From: Streptomyces clavuligerus
GTDB taxonomy: Bacteria > Actinomycetota > Actinomycetes > Streptomycetales > Streptomycetaceae
Assembly (NCBI RefSeq): GCF_005519465.1
Contig: NZ_CP027859.1
Span: 1,054,001 to 1,118,000 of the forward strand
Direction: 5' to 3'
Length of the DNA stretch: 64,000 nt
Program-made: the position numbers and the translations under genes
The notes under the pieces: model-generated
The model's input: only the letters and a program-made list of their open reading frames with translations
What the model was told of the DNA's origin: nothing
The model's database searches: none
Part shown: piece by piece, positions 1 to 8,372 of the stretch
How positions within the stretch are numbered: position 1 is the stretch's first letter
Layout of the letters: every line of letters starts with the position of its first letter

Positions 1-20
1 ACCAAGAAGGAGATATCGAT

Positions 21-335
21 ATGACCTCGACACTCATCCGGGGCGGCGTCACCCTGGCTCTCGCGGGCCTCGCCGCGTTCATGCCGTCCGTCGCGCACGC
101 CGGTTCCGGTGCGAGCGCCGGTGCTGGCGTCGGCGTCCAAGAGACGCAGACCTTCACGGGCTTCGCGTACGAGAACAGCCCCAAGGAAGCCAAGCGGGAA
201 GCCGAGAACATGGCCCGACGGTCCGCGCTGATCAGCGGATACCTCCATGAGCAGTGTGTACTGCTCTACGCCGAGTCCTACCGGCTCGCACCCGGCTACT
301 ACGGGGGCAACGCCGCGATCCGATGCACCCGCTGA
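21..335 (+). CDS. small secreted protein of unknown function
   Basis: 104 aa. A short positively charged start, a hydrophobic stretch at about residues 7-22 and an Ala-His-Ala site near residues 25-27 form a Sec signal peptide, so a mature protein of about 77 aa should be exported. The mature part has a Gly/Ala/Ser-rich start, a charged helix-like stretch (residues 52-70) and two cysteines (near residues 79 and 102) that could pair outside the cell. A very strong ribosome site AAGGAG lies 8 nt before the ATG. I do not recognise the family. No partner gene is visible because the window begins just upstream. Confidence 0.7.
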   Translation: MTSTLIRGGVTLALAGLAAFMPSVAHAGSGASAGAGVGVQETQTFTGFAYENSPKEAKREAENMARRSALISGYLHEQCVLLYAESYRLAPGYYGGNAAIRCTR

Positions 336-481
336 TCCATTGATCCATTGATCCGCTGAGATCGCGCAGGGGCCATGACTCCGCCCAGGAGGGGGGAGTG
401 GAGCCGGGACCCCTGTCCGATCGCCCATGTCCTCCGACAGCCAGGCGGCTCCGCCGCGGCGAGGCTTCCGGAGGCCATGCA

Positions 482-521
482 AAGGGGTGTCCGACCGGCG
501 CGCACCGGTCGGACACCCCTT
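482..521. terminator. perfect hairpin terminator
   Basis: Two 17-nt arms (AAGGGGTGTCCGACCGG and its exact complement) around a 6-nt loop. It lies between the small secreted gene and the minus-strand dehydrogenase remnant and could end transcription from both sides. Confidence 0.75.
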
Positions 522-604
522 CGCGTGCGAAGGCCGGTGGCGGCCGGGCGGATCGCTCGACCCGACCGCTCTCCCGTACCGCTGTCAGGGCACGGGATGA
601 CGGG

Positions 605-754
605 TCAGGGCACGGTGATGACGATCTTGCCGCGCGCGTGGCCGGTGGCGCTGGCGTCATGGGCCGCGGCGGTCTCCCCGAGCGGGAACACGGCGTGCAG
701 CGGGACGGTGAGGCGGCCCTGGTCGGCGAGGCCGGCGGCCAGCGGCAGCCCCGC
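605..754 (-). pseudogene. C-terminal remnant of a zinc-type alcohol dehydrogenase / quinone oxidoreductase
   Basis: The minus strand reads about 49 codons to a TGA at 605-607. The translated tail contains LTVPLHAVFPLGETAAAH and ends GHARGKIVITVP. This is the usual C-terminus of MDR-superfamily NADP-dependent oxidoreductases (a VFPL-x-E-x-A-x-AH block followed by H-x-RGK-hhh-T). The upstream nucleotide-binding and catalytic parts are absent: past about 754 the homology stops. From there to 878 the plus strand reads a different open frame ending in LRLDDLY, possibly the tail of another broken gene. The 336-954 interval is therefore a junction of gene debris, not an empty spacer. Confidence 0.7.
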
Positions 755-954
755 CCAGCCCGGGGACTCCCCGGCCGCGTCCCGCCGCCTGCTCGCCTAC
801 TTCCTCCAGTCCTGCCCGCCGACGGACGGCACACCCCTGCCCCCACCCGCGCCGCTCCGCCTCGACGACCTCTACTAGCCCCTGGTCCCGGCCGATTGTC
901 AGTGGCCGCCCCTACGCTTTCGACCAATTGCCGACAAGCGCTGGAGAGGCCGCC

Positions 955-1428
955 GTGACCACCGAGGACAAGACGATGAAGCGCATCGAGGAAGCCATGG
1001 AGCTCCAGCGCACGGGCGACACCGACGGTGCCCGGGAGCGGTTCGGCGAGATCTGGGCGGAGATCGCCCCGGACGGGGACCCGTTCCACCGCTGTGTCCT
1101 CGCCCACTACATGGCCGATCTCCAGCCGGACCCGCGGGACGAACTGGCCTGGGACCTGCGTGCCCTGGACGCCGCCGCCTCGGTGACCGACGACCGGGCC
1201 AGGCAGCACGACGCCTCCTTGGCCATCCGCGGGTTCTACCCGTCCCTGCATCTCAACCTCGCCGCGGACTTCCACAGGCTCGAAGACACCGCGCAGGCCC
1301 GCACCCATCTGGCCCGGGCGCAGGAACACCTCGACGCGCTCGGCGACGACGACTACGGCCACGGCATCCGGTCGGCGATACAGCGGCTCGCCGACCGGCT
1401 CGCCGAGGAAGCCCCACGGCACCGATGA
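955..1428 (+). CDS. TPR-like helical hypothetical protein
   Basis: 157 aa, soluble, with no signal or membrane segment. The GTG at 955 is preferred because GGAGAGG lies 5-6 nt upstream; a TTG at 928 would add 9 residues without a ribosome site. The sequence is a series of amphipathic helices. EAMELQRTGDTDGARERFGEIW and a later LHLNLAADFHRLEDTAQAR...HLDALGDDDYGHGIR segment look like tetratricopeptide-type repeats, as in a small protein-interaction scaffold. It stands alone between gene remnants and the DUF1259 gene. No specific role can be assigned. Confidence 0.7.
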   Translation: MTTEDKTMKRIEEAMELQRTGDTDGARERFGEIWAEIAPDGDPFHRCVLAHYMADLQPDPRDELAWDLRALDAAASVTDDRARQHDASLAIRGFYPSLHLNLAADFHRLEDTAQARTHLARAQEHLDALGDDDYGHGIRSAIQRLADRLAEEAPRHR

Positions 1429-1565
1429 ACGAGGGACCGCAGTAGTCGATCACCGGTACCGCCCCGTGTGGCCCCGTGTGCCCGATTGGCGGATGTTCAT
1501 GGGGTTGGCGGCATGAGGTGATGTTACGTTCGCATTCTCATGACTTTTCGTGAAAGTGATACGTC

Positions 1566-2615
1566 ATGGCTCGAACGGTTGAAGCATCCGAAGCGTCCGA
1601 ACGAGGTGAAGACCGGCGGCACGGCACGTCACGGCGGCGCATACTGGCCGCGGGCGCGCTGACCCCCGTGCTGGCGGGAATGGGCGGTGGTGCCGCCCAC
1701 GCGCTCCCCGCCGCCATGCCCGCCGGGGGCGGCCCGGGGGGCCATGCGCTGATCGAGCCGGTGCCCTCCGCCAAGGCGGACTGGGCGGCGGTGGCGAGGG
1801 TCCTGGGCCGCGACGGCAGTCTGCTGCGGGGCGTCACCTACCACACGGCCTTCAACCGCTCGGACCTCCGCGTGTTCTCCCACGGCGTCAGGGTCACCCC
1901 GGGGCTCGCGCTGGGTTCGCACGTGGCCTTCGCCCGGTACGCCGACGGCTCCACCATGGCCATGGGCGACATCGTGGTCACCGAGGACGAGCTCCAGGCG
2001 GTGACCGACGCCTTCCAGCGGCACGGGATCGCCCAGACGGCCATCCACAAACACCTGCTCGCCCACCACCCCGACATCTGGTGGACCCATATCCACGCCC
2101 ATGGCAAGGACCCGGTGGCCATCGCCCGCGGCGTACGCGCCGGGCTCGACCGGACCGCGACCCCGCCGCCCGCTCCACCGCCGACCGGACCGATCGACCT
2201 GGACACGGACGGAATCGACACCGCACTCGGAATCAAGGGCTCCGGCGTTGACGGAATCTACAAAGCGGCCTTCATCCGAGCCGAGAAGGTCGTGGACAGT
2301 CATCTGGTGCTGCCTCCCGGGCTCGGGGCGACCACGGCGTTCGTCTTCCAGCCGGTGGGCGGTGGACGGGCGGCCCTGCACGGCGACTGCGCGGTGACCG
2401 CCGACGAGGTCGACGACGTCATCGGCGCCCTGCGGCGCGGCGGGATCAGCCTGGTGGAACTGCACAACCACCATCTGCGGGACACACCACGGCTGTTCTT
2501 CATCCACTTCTGGGCGGTGGACGACGCCGTGCGCATCGCCCGTGCCCTGCGCCGGACGGTGGACGTCACCAACGTGATCGCGCCGCCGGAGTCCCCGCCG
2601 CGCGGCCCGGCCTGA
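1566..2615 (+). CDS. Tat-exported DUF1259 (LppY/LpqO-type) protein
   Basis: 349 aa. A twin-arginine signal (TSRRRILAAG, about residues 20-30) and a hydrophobic stretch to residue 50 predict Tat export. The mature protein holds two copies of the DUF1259 fold. Copy one (about residues 60-185) contains GDIVVTEDELQAV, HKHLLAHHPDIWWTHIHAHG and is repeated in copy two (about 215-340) as GDCAVTADEVDDV and HNHHLRDTPRLFFIHFWAVD. The clustered His residues suggest metal binding. The family includes the mycobacterial lipoproteins LppY and LpqO and has no proven activity. It is separated from the convergent aldehyde dehydrogenase by about 150 bp with short GGCTTCAGCCC direct repeats. Confidence 0.85.
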   Translation: MARTVEASEASERGEDRRHGTSRRRILAAGALTPVLAGMGGGAAHALPAAMPAGGGPGGHALIEPVPSAKADWAAVARVLGRDGSLLRGVTYHTAFNRSDLRVFSHGVRVTPGLALGSHVAFARYADGSTMAMGDIVVTEDELQAVTDAFQRHGIAQTAIHKHLLAHHPDIWWTHIHAHGKDPVAIARGVRAGLDRTATPPPAPPPTGPIDLDTDGIDTALGIKGSGVDGIYKAAFIRAEKVVDSHLVLPPGLGATTAFVFQPVGGGRAALHGDCAVTADEVDDVIGALRRGGISLVELHNHHLRDTPRLFFIHFWAVDDAVRIARALRRTVDVTNVIAPPESPPRGPA

Positions 2616-2763
2616 GACACGGCGGGGAGCGGCCGTTCCGCTCCCTCGGCCGCTTCAACGGGGGACAGGCACCCGCCGGTGGCCCAGCAGGAGGCGGAGG
2701 CAGCCCGTCCACCGCCGTCACCCCGGGCCGACGGCCGGCTTCAGCCCGGGCCGGCGGCGGGCT

Positions 2764-4224
2764 TCAGCCCAGGTCGACGGCGAGATACTTCGTCGACAGA
2801 TACTCGTCGATCCCCTCGAAGCCCCCCTCGCGGCCGAGACCCGAATCCTTGACCCCGCCGAACGGGGCGGCGGCATTGGACACCAGGCCGCGGTTGACAC
2901 CGACCATGCCGCACTCCAGGGCGTCCGCCACCCGCAGCGCCCGGCCGATGTCGCGGGTGTAGAGGTAGCCCACAAGACCGGACCCGGTGGCGTTCGCCCG
3001 CCGGACCGCGTCCGCCTCGTCCGTGAAGCGCTGGACCTGAGCGACCGGACCGAAGATCTCCTGCTGGACCATCAGGGCGTCCCCCGGCACCCCGGAGAGT
3101 ACGGTCGGCGGGAAGAACCAGCCCCGGCCCGCCGGTTCGGCCCCGCCGGTGTGGACCTTCGCGCCCCGGTCGACGGCGTCGGAGACCAGGAGGGCGATCC
3201 GGTCCCGCTGCTCTTCGCTGATCACCGGCCCGAGCCGGGCCAGGGGGTCGGTGCCCCGGGCGAGCCGGACCGCGGACATCTCCTCGGTCAGCCGTTCGAC
3301 GAACTCCTCGGCCGCCGTCTCGTGCACGAGGAAGCGGTTGGCCGCCACACAGGACTGTCCGCCGTTGCGGAGCTTGGCCAGGAGCGCGCCCGCGACGGCG
3401 GCGTCGAGGTCGGCGTCCTCGAACACCAGGAACGGGGCGTTGCCGCCCAGCTCCATCGAACTGCGCAGCAGCTGTTTCCCCGAGGCGGCGGCCAGCTCCC
3501 GGCCCACCTCGGTCGAGCCGGTGAAGGAGAGTTTGCGCAGCCGGGCGTCGGCGAGCAGCGGACCGACCAGTTCCGCCGGTTTGCCGGTGGGCAGCAGGCC
3601 GATCACACCCGGGGGCAGGCCCGCCTCGATCAGCACCTGGGCGAGGAGCAGACAGCTGAGCGGGGTCTCCTCGGCGGGCTTGAGCAGGGCGGTGCAGCCC
3701 GCCGCGAGGGCCGGTCCCACCTTGCGGGTCATCATCGCCAGGGGGAAGTTCCACGGGGTGATGAGCAGACAGGGCCCGACCGGTTGCCGGGTGGTGACGA
3801 GTCGGCTGCCGCCGTCGGGGGCGAGCCGGTACTCGCCCCCGATCCGTACGGCCTGCTCGCTGAACCAGAGCAGGAAGTCGGCGGCGTAGCGGACCTCCCC
3901 CTGGGACTCGGCGAGCGGCTTGCCCATCTCCAGAGTGATCAGCAGGGCGAAGTCGTCGGCCCTGGCCAGCAGCAGATCATATGCGCGGCGCAGCAGCTCG
4001 GCGCGTTGCCGGGGCGGGGTGGCGGCCCAGCCCGGCTGCGCCCGGCAGGCGGCGTCGAGGGCTTCGGCGGCCTCGGCGGGGGTGGCGTCGGCGACCTGGG
4101 CGAGCACCTCGCCGGTGGCCGGGTCATGGACGTCGAAGACGGTGGCGGTGGGCCGCCAGACGCCGTCGATGAGGCAGCCGTCGGGGACGGCGGCCAGGAC
4201 GTCTCGCTCGGTGCGGAGGGTCAT
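2764..4224 (-). CDS. NAD(P)-dependent aldehyde dehydrogenase, succinate-semialdehyde dehydrogenase type
   Basis: 486 aa. ALDH superfamily: the cofactor region has TPWNFPLAMMTRKVGPALAAG and KPAEETPLS; the general base Glu is in MELGGNAPF (about residue 255) and the catalytic Cys in GGQSCVAANR (about residue 289). The C-terminus has the family block PFGGVKDSGLGREGG. The ATG at 4224 has AGGAGGA 8-12 nt upstream and is better than the longer start at 4299. It is the last gene of a run that starts at 10040, 64 bp behind the hydroxyacid dehydrogenase. It most likely oxidises a short semialdehyde made from an imported amine. Exact substrate is inference. Confidence 0.88.
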   Translation of the reverse strand: MTLRTERDVLAAVPDGCLIDGVWRPTATVFDVHDPATGEVLAQVADATPAEAAEALDAACRAQPGWAATPPRQRAELLRRAYDLLLARADDFALLITLEMGKPLAESQGEVRYAADFLLWFSEQAVRIGGEYRLAPDGGSRLVTTRQPVGPCLLITPWNFPLAMMTRKVGPALAAGCTALLKPAEETPLSCLLLAQVLIEAGLPPGVIGLLPTGKPAELVGPLLADARLRKLSFTGSTEVGRELAAASGKQLLRSSMELGGNAPFLVFEDADLDAAVAGALLAKLRNGGQSCVAANRFLVHETAAEEFVERLTEEMSAVRLARGTDPLARLGPVISEEQRDRIALLVSDAVDRGAKVHTGGAEPAGRGWFFPPTVLSGVPGDALMVQQEIFGPVAQVQRFTDEADAVRRANATGSGLVGYLYTRDIGRALRVADALECGMVGVNRGLVSNAAAPFGGVKDSGLGREGGFEGIDEYLSTKYLAVDLG

Positions 4225-4288
4225 GGGCGGGGTGTCCTCCTGCTCGGTCGGGGGTGGAGTCGTGGCGTCGGGGCGGTGCGGGTGGCGG

Positions 4289-5320
4289 TCATCGCGCATC
4301 TCCCGGTCCGGCCGGTATCCGCAGTTCGATCCCGGCCAGCTCCTCGTAGAGCCGGACCGGGATCATCTCGCCGGCCGGACCGCCGTACTGGGCGAGTCCC
4401 CGCCGGTAGATCTGCTCGACCAGGGCCGACAGTTCGACCGGGACGCCGACATCGCGGCCCAGATCGACGGCGAGTCCGAGATCCTTGCAGGCGAGGGCCA
4501 TCGCGAAGGACTCGTCGTAGTCACCGGCTGTCAGCAGGTCCTGGATGTCGTGCTCCAGGAAGTTGCTGTTGGCGGGGCTGGCGATCAGCGAATCGCGCAG
4601 CACCGCCAGGTCCACCCCGGCCTTGACCCCCAGGGTGAGCACCTCGGAGGTGGCGACCAGATGGGAGAACCAGAGCAGGTTGATCATCAGCTTGACGGTG
4701 TAGCCGGTGCCGCGCGGGCCGACGTGGAAGATCCGTTCCGGATCGCCCATGGCGGTGAGGACCGGCCGCAGCTCCGTGTACACAGCGGCGTCCCCACCGG
4801 CGAAGATTTGCAGGGTGCCCGCCTCGGCGCCCTTGGCCATGCCGCTGACCGGTGCGTCCAGATGCCGGACGCCGCGCCCGTCGAGCTGCTGCTCGGCGAT
4901 GCGGCGGGCGGTCGCCGGAGCGGAGGTCGACATATCGATCCAGGTGCTGCCGGGCCGCAGTGCGGCGGCGGCCCCGGCGTGCAGGAGGACGGCCTCGACC
5001 TGCCGGGGGCCGGGCAGCATGGTGATCAGGACATCGACGGCGGCGGCGCAGTCGGCGGCGCTGTCGGCCCAGTCGGCACCGGCGGCGAGGTGGGCGGCGG
5101 CGGCCTCGCGGCGGATGTCGTGGACGGTGACCGGAAATCCGGCCGTGAGCAGATTGCGGGCCATCGCCCCGCCCATATGGCCGAGTCCGATGAATCCGAC
5201 GGTGGGAGGGGTTCCGGGTGTGTCGGACCTTCCCGGGGCCCTGGGGCTCTCAGATGTCTCAGCGGTCTCAGCGGTCTCGGAAATCTCGGAAGTCTCAGGG
5301 ATTTCAGGGGTCTCAGACAA
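4289..5320 (-). CDS. 3-hydroxyisobutyrate dehydrogenase-like NAD(P)-dependent oxidoreductase
   Basis: About 344 aa. beta-Hydroxyacid dehydrogenase family: the Rossmann motif TVGFIGLGHMGGAMARNLL, the substrate loop DAPVSGMAKGAEAG, and the catalytic Lys in GTGYTVKLMIN are all present; the C-terminal all-helical domain is complete. The start is uncertain. The only candidate before the Rossmann strand is TTG at 5320, whose TTGTCTGA overlaps the stop of the aldehyde dehydrogenase remnant. From there the protein has an odd N-terminal tail of about 35 residues rich in Glu-Thr/Glu-Ser repeats, encoded by a GAGAC(C/T) microsatellite-like stretch (5222-5315). It probably acts with the following aldehyde dehydrogenase on a catabolic intermediate. 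Confidence 0.8.
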   Translation of the reverse strand: MSETPEIPETSEISETAETAETSESPRAPGRSDTPGTPPTVGFIGLGHMGGAMARNLLTAGFPVTVHDIRREAAAAHLAAGADWADSAADCAAAVDVLITMLPGPRQVEAVLLHAGAAAALRPGSTWIDMSTSAPATARRIAEQQLDGRGVRHLDAPVSGMAKGAEAGTLQIFAGGDAAVYTELRPVLTAMGDPERIFHVGPRGTGYTVKLMINLLWFSHLVATSEVLTLGVKAGVDLAVLRDSLIASPANSNFLEHDIQDLLTAGDYDESFAMALACKDLGLAVDLGRDVGVPVELSALVEQIYRRGLAQYGGPAGEMIPVRLYEELAGIELRIPAGPGDAR

Positions 5321-5450
5321 GGCCGATCCAGGTGGTCTTGAGGACGGGGTGGCCGTCCAGGGCGGACAGGGATGTGTCGTGACCGGGGCTGGAGCTCTTG
5401 GACCCGCCGAACGGAGTGCTGGTGTCACCGGCGTCGAAGCTGTCGTTCCG
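5313..5450 (-). pseudogene. C-terminal remnant of a PuuC-type aldehyde dehydrogenase
   Basis: The minus strand encodes about 45 residues with the pattern F-DAGD-TSTPFGG-SK-SSPGHD-SLSALD and a final LKTTWIGL. This closely matches the last 45 residues of PuuC/betaine-aldehyde-type dehydrogenases (DGD-TPFGG-KQSG-GRDKSLHAL and LKTxWI). Everything upstream, including the catalytic Cys, is lost: the frame runs into repeat-rich non-homologous sequence. The stop overlaps the TTG proposed for the next gene, so the fusion of gene debris now supplies the translation signals of the oxidoreductase. Confidence 0.72.
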
Positions 5451-6010
5451 GACCGTTCGACGCCGTCCCGCCGCGTGGCTTTCGGCGGAGCCGGTGGGCG
5501 GTGGTGAGGCCGCGGGGGCTTCGTGGGCTTGGTGGGCGATCTGTGGGCATTCCCCCTTCCCGGGAGGAGGGTCACCGCGGCACCGGGCGGGGATCTCCGC
5601 GCGCGACCTCCGGACAGCGCCGTACGGGCCAGGCCGACGCCCGCCCACGAACGGACCACGGTGACGCTCCCGTACCGCGTGAGCGGAGCTGCCCGGCCTG
5701 GACGTGTGCGACGTGTGCGACGTGTGCGATGTGCGGGACGTGTGTGCGGGTGGGGCCGGTGAAGGCGGCCCCGCGCGCCTCGGGGGGCGGCGGGGCGGGT
5801 GCCCGGCCCCTCACCTCGCCGTGGCCGGGCAGCACCCGGAGCCAGAGCCAGAGCCAGACCCGGAACCGGAACCGGCGGCCCCGGCCCCGGAGCGGGCCCC
5901 GCCCCGGGCGGTGGTGGCGGTCGGGCGGCCACGGGGGACCGGACCCCGGGCCGCCGGGAGCGGCCGCCCGGCGCCGGGCCCCGCCCGGTCCGGCCGTGAC
6001 GCGGCGGTCG
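5451..6010. other. repeat-rich degenerate intergenic region
   Basis: No credible gene. It contains tandem 9-mers GTGTGCGAC (about 5702-5745), hexamer repeats GAGCCA/GGAACC (about 5838-5875) and long GC homopurine tracts. The sequence lies between the Fae gene and the aldehyde dehydrogenase tail and is probably the eroded body of that dehydrogenase. Confidence 0.55.
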
Positions 6011-6583
6011 TCACCCGCCTTCTCCGGGATCGGCTCCGGTCTGCCGTCCGGGCCCGGCCGGGGTGAAGAAGGGGTTGGACACCTGGTCACGCGCGGCCAG
6101 CACCTCGGCGATGCCGGGGGCGCCCGCGACCCCCGCGGCCAGGGCGGCCCGGGTGGCGGCCCGGTTGTTGCGGTAGACCTCCTCGGCGTCCTCGGCCGCC
6201 CAGTCGACCCACACCGCCGCGATCAGCAGCAGATCGTCGGCCGCTTCGGCCGGGACGATCCCCTCGGCCACCGCGTCGGCGACCCCACCGGCCACCCCGG
6301 CCTGGGCTGCTCCCCAGGTCAGCGCGGCATGGGTGTCCCCCCGAACCTCCGCCTTATTGACGAACAGGGTCAGCGGTTTGACCGGCAGGCTGGGCCGTAG
6401 CACCGTAACAAACGGGGTGAAACCGGCCCGTGGGGTGGCCAGCGCGGTGGCCCAGGCGGTCTCGGCGGCGGTGCCCCGCCCGCCGAGCACGGTATTGATA
6501 TGGGCGGCGTGCGGGCCGCTGCCGACGAAGGACTCGCCGATCATGACCTGGTGGCCGAAGCGGCCGGACTTCTCGTCGCTCAT
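6011..6583 (-). CDS. fae: formaldehyde-activating enzyme (Fae) homologue
   Basis: 190 aa. Fae family (condenses formaldehyde with tetrahydromethanopterin in methylotrophs and methanogens). Visible family blocks: MIGESFVGSG, AHI (the conserved His proposed in catalysis) near residue 27, LPVKPLTLFVNKAEV, WGAAQAGVAGGVADAVAEGIVP and ADDLLLIAAVW followed by AAEDAEEVYRNN. The length fits the ~170-aa family plus a short C-terminal tail. The ATG overlaps the stop of the substrate-binding protein (ATGA), so the two are translationally coupled. Streptomyces are not known to make tetrahydromethanopterin, so the acceptor here is unknown. A link to formaldehyde released on demethylation of imported methylated amines is an inference from the operon. 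Confidence 0.9.
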   Translation of the reverse strand: MSDEKSGRFGHQVMIGESFVGSGPHAAHINTVLGGRGTAAETAWATALATPRAGFTPFVTVLRPSLPVKPLTLFVNKAEVRGDTHAALTWGAAQAGVAGGVADAVAEGIVPAEAADDLLLIAAVWVDWAAEDAEEVYRNNRAATRAALAAGVAGAPGIAEVLAARDQVSNPFFTPAGPGRQTGADPGEGG

Positions 6584-7569
6584 CCGATGAAACCGTTCTT
6601 CTTGAGCCAGCCCTCGGCGACCCGGTCGGGGGGCAGGCCATCGACGGCCACCTGGGCGTTGAGGCCGCGCAGGGTGGCGTTGTCGAGCCTGGCCGCGATC
6701 GGCGCCATGATCTGGCCGATGGACGGATAGCTGTCGGCGGTCTCCGTGCGCAGGGTGAGCGCCGGGTTGTAGACCGGGAAGAACTGCCTGTCGTCCTCCA
6801 GGGTGGTCAGCTTGAGGTTGGTGATGCGCCCGTCGGTGGCGAAGACCTCGCCGAAGTTGCAGGTGGTGCCCTTGGCGGTCTCGGTGTAGACCACACCGGT
6901 GTCCACCAGTTTGATATTGCTCTTGGGGATGTCGATCCCATAGGCGCGGATCAGGCCCGGCCAGCCGTCGTTGCGGGTGGAGAACTCGCTCTCCAGACAG
7001 ACGGTGGCGTCGGCCGGGCGGCTTCTGGCGAAGGCGGCGAAGTCGCTGAGGGACGTCAGCTTCCACTGCCGGGCCTTGGCCGACAGCACCGCGAGGGCGA
7101 AGGTGTTGTCGGCGGGCGCGGGAGTCAGCCAGCGCACGCCGTTCTTGGCCCTGTCCTCGTCGGCCACGGCCTTGAACTGGGCCGCGGCGCCCTTCACCGG
7201 GTCGGTGTGCTTGAGGTAGATGATCCAGCCGGTGCCCGTGTAGTCCCAGTACAGATCGACTTCCTTCGAGGTCAGCGCCGCCCGGGTGTTGGCGCTGCCC
7301 TTGATGTTGGTCTTGTCCTTGACCTTGGCGCCGGCCGCCTGGAGGGCGAGTTTGGTGATCTGGCCGAGGACGATGCTCTCGGTGAAGTCCTTGGAGCTGA
7401 CGGTGAGGGTCCGGCCCGTCAGCGCCGCGTCGGCCTTGATCGAGCCGGAGCCCACGGCCGCCGTGGCACCGCTGTTGGCGTCGGTGGTGACATGGGTGGA
7501 GCAGGCGACCGGCAGCAGCGGAAGGGCCAGCACCGCGAGGGCTCCGGCGGTACGGCGGCGCAAGGGCAT
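6580..7569 (-). CDS. quaternary-amine (glycine betaine/choline-type) ABC transporter substrate-binding lipoprotein
   Basis: 329 aa. Signal with lipobox ending PVAC (Cys about residue 23), then an OpuAC/ProX-type fold: TLTVSSKDFTESIVLGQI, then YWDYTGTGWIIYL, the hallmark of osmoprotectant- and choline-binding proteins. The ATG at 7569 has GAAGGGGA 7 nt upstream; the longer start at 7602 would disrupt the signal. It is anchored outside the membrane and delivers ligand to the two permeases encoded upstream. Its stop overlaps the fae start. Ligand could be choline, betaine, carnitine or ergothioneine; the sequence alone does not decide. Confidence 0.88.
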   Translation of the reverse strand: MPLRRRTAGALAVLALPLLPVACSTHVTTDANSGATAAVGSGSIKADAALTGRTLTVSSKDFTESIVLGQITKLALQAAGAKVKDKTNIKGSANTRAALTSKEVDLYWDYTGTGWIIYLKHTDPVKGAAAQFKAVADEDRAKNGVRWLTPAPADNTFALAVLSAKARQWKLTSLSDFAAFARSRPADATVCLESEFSTRNDGWPGLIRAYGIDIPKSNIKLVDTGVVYTETAKGTTCNFGEVFATDGRITNLKLTTLEDDRQFFPVYNPALTLRTETADSYPSIGQIMAPIAARLDNATLRGLNAQVAVDGLPPDRVAEGWLKKNGFIG

Positions 7570-7578
7570 CGTGTCCCC

Positions 7579-7635
7579 TTCACAGATGGGCGGCGAGTTC
7601 ACAGACGGGCGGCGAGTTCACAGATGGGTGGCGAA
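7579..7635. repeat. three tandem 19-bp repeats upstream of the binding-protein gene
   Basis: Units TTCACAGATGGGCGGCGAG, TTCACAGACGGGCGGCGAG and TTCACAGATGGGTGGCGAA lie head to tail between the permease stop (7653) and the lipoprotein start (7569). They are in the leader of the binding-protein cistron and may be an mRNA or operator element, or simply slipped-strand copies. Confidence 0.75.
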
Positions 7636-7652
7636 CGGGGGGAACCGCGGGC

Positions 7653-8372
7653 TCAGCGAGTACGGAAGCGGTCCTCGACCACGGACCCGAGCCAGTCGAT
7701 GAGCAGGGCCAGCGAGGCGACCAGGACCGCTCCGGTGACCAGGACAGGGGTGCGCTGGAGCTTGATGCCGTTGACGATCATGTCGCCGAGCCCACCGGCG
7801 TTCACGAAGGTGGCGAGCGTGCCGACGCCCACGTTGAACACCAGCGCCGTACGGATACCGGCCAGGATGACCGGCACGGCCAGCGGGAGTTCCACCCGGA
7901 ACAGAACGGCCGACGAGCCCATCCCGAGCCCCCGGGCCGCGTCCACGACCGGGGCGTCCACCTGCTGGATGCCGACGATGGTGTTGCGCAGCACCGGGAG
8001 GACGGAGTACGCGACCATGCCCATGACCGCCGTGCCGAAGCCGATGCCCCACCAGAGCGAGAGCAGCACCAGGAGTCCGATGGCCGGGGCCGCCTGGCCG
8101 ATGTTGGCCAGACCGGTGACCAGCGGGGCGAGTCGGCGCAGGGCGGGCCGGGTGAGCAGGATGCCCCCGCCCAGGGCCAGCACCAGGACCAGCACGGTGG
8201 AGACCGAGGTCAGCCACAGATGCTGGGTCACCGCGTCGGTGATGTACGTGGGGTTCAGGGTGCGCTGCTCGATGGAGTCCAACGGGCGGGCGTGCACCCA
8301 GACGTAGAGCAGGGCGAGCAGGGTCGCGATCACGGCCGGAGTGGTGAGGTGGCGCCGTAGCCGGGTGCTCAC
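7653..8372 (-). CDS. quaternary-amine ABC transporter permease (second)
   Basis: 239 aa, GTG start whose GTGA overlaps the ATPase stop. Six hydrophobic segments. The BPD_transp_1 EAA-type loop appears as DAARGLGMGSSAVLFRVELP (about residues 144-163). NIGQAAPAIGLLVLLSLWW and AYSVLPVLRNTIVGIQQV are typical of OpuCB/OpuCD permeases. It pairs with the upstream permease of the same operon to form the membrane channel. Confidence 0.88.
   Translation of the reverse strand: MSTRLRRHLTTPAVIATLLALLYVWVHARPLDSIEQRTLNPTYITDAVTQHLWLTSVSTVLVLVLALGGGILLTRPALRRLAPLVTGLANIGQAAPAIGLLVLLSLWWGIGFGTAVMGMVAYSVLPVLRNTIVGIQQVDAPVVDAARGLGMGSSAVLFRVELPLAVPVILAGIRTALVFNVGVGTLATFVNAGGLGDMIVNGIKLQRTPVLVTGAVLVASLALLIDWLGSVVEDRFRTR

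Noticed and set aside
1..20. leader resembling an expression-vector ribosome site before the first gene
   Set aside because: AAGGAGATAT is close to a common vector sequence, but an A-rich natural site explains it and nothing else in the window suggests cloning.
232..1422. 396-aa minus-strand open frame
   Set aside because: Composition is that of a GC-rich shadow frame; it covers the TPR-like gene, a terminator and an unrelated remnant in another frame.
3151..5341. long plus-strand open frames opposite the two dehydrogenases
   Set aside because: They mirror strongly conserved enzymes on the minus strand and have no recognisable domain.
5702..5745. tandem 9-bp repeats as a CRISPR or iteron array
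   Set aside because: Units are contiguous with no spacers, too short, and lie in a generally repetitive decayed region.
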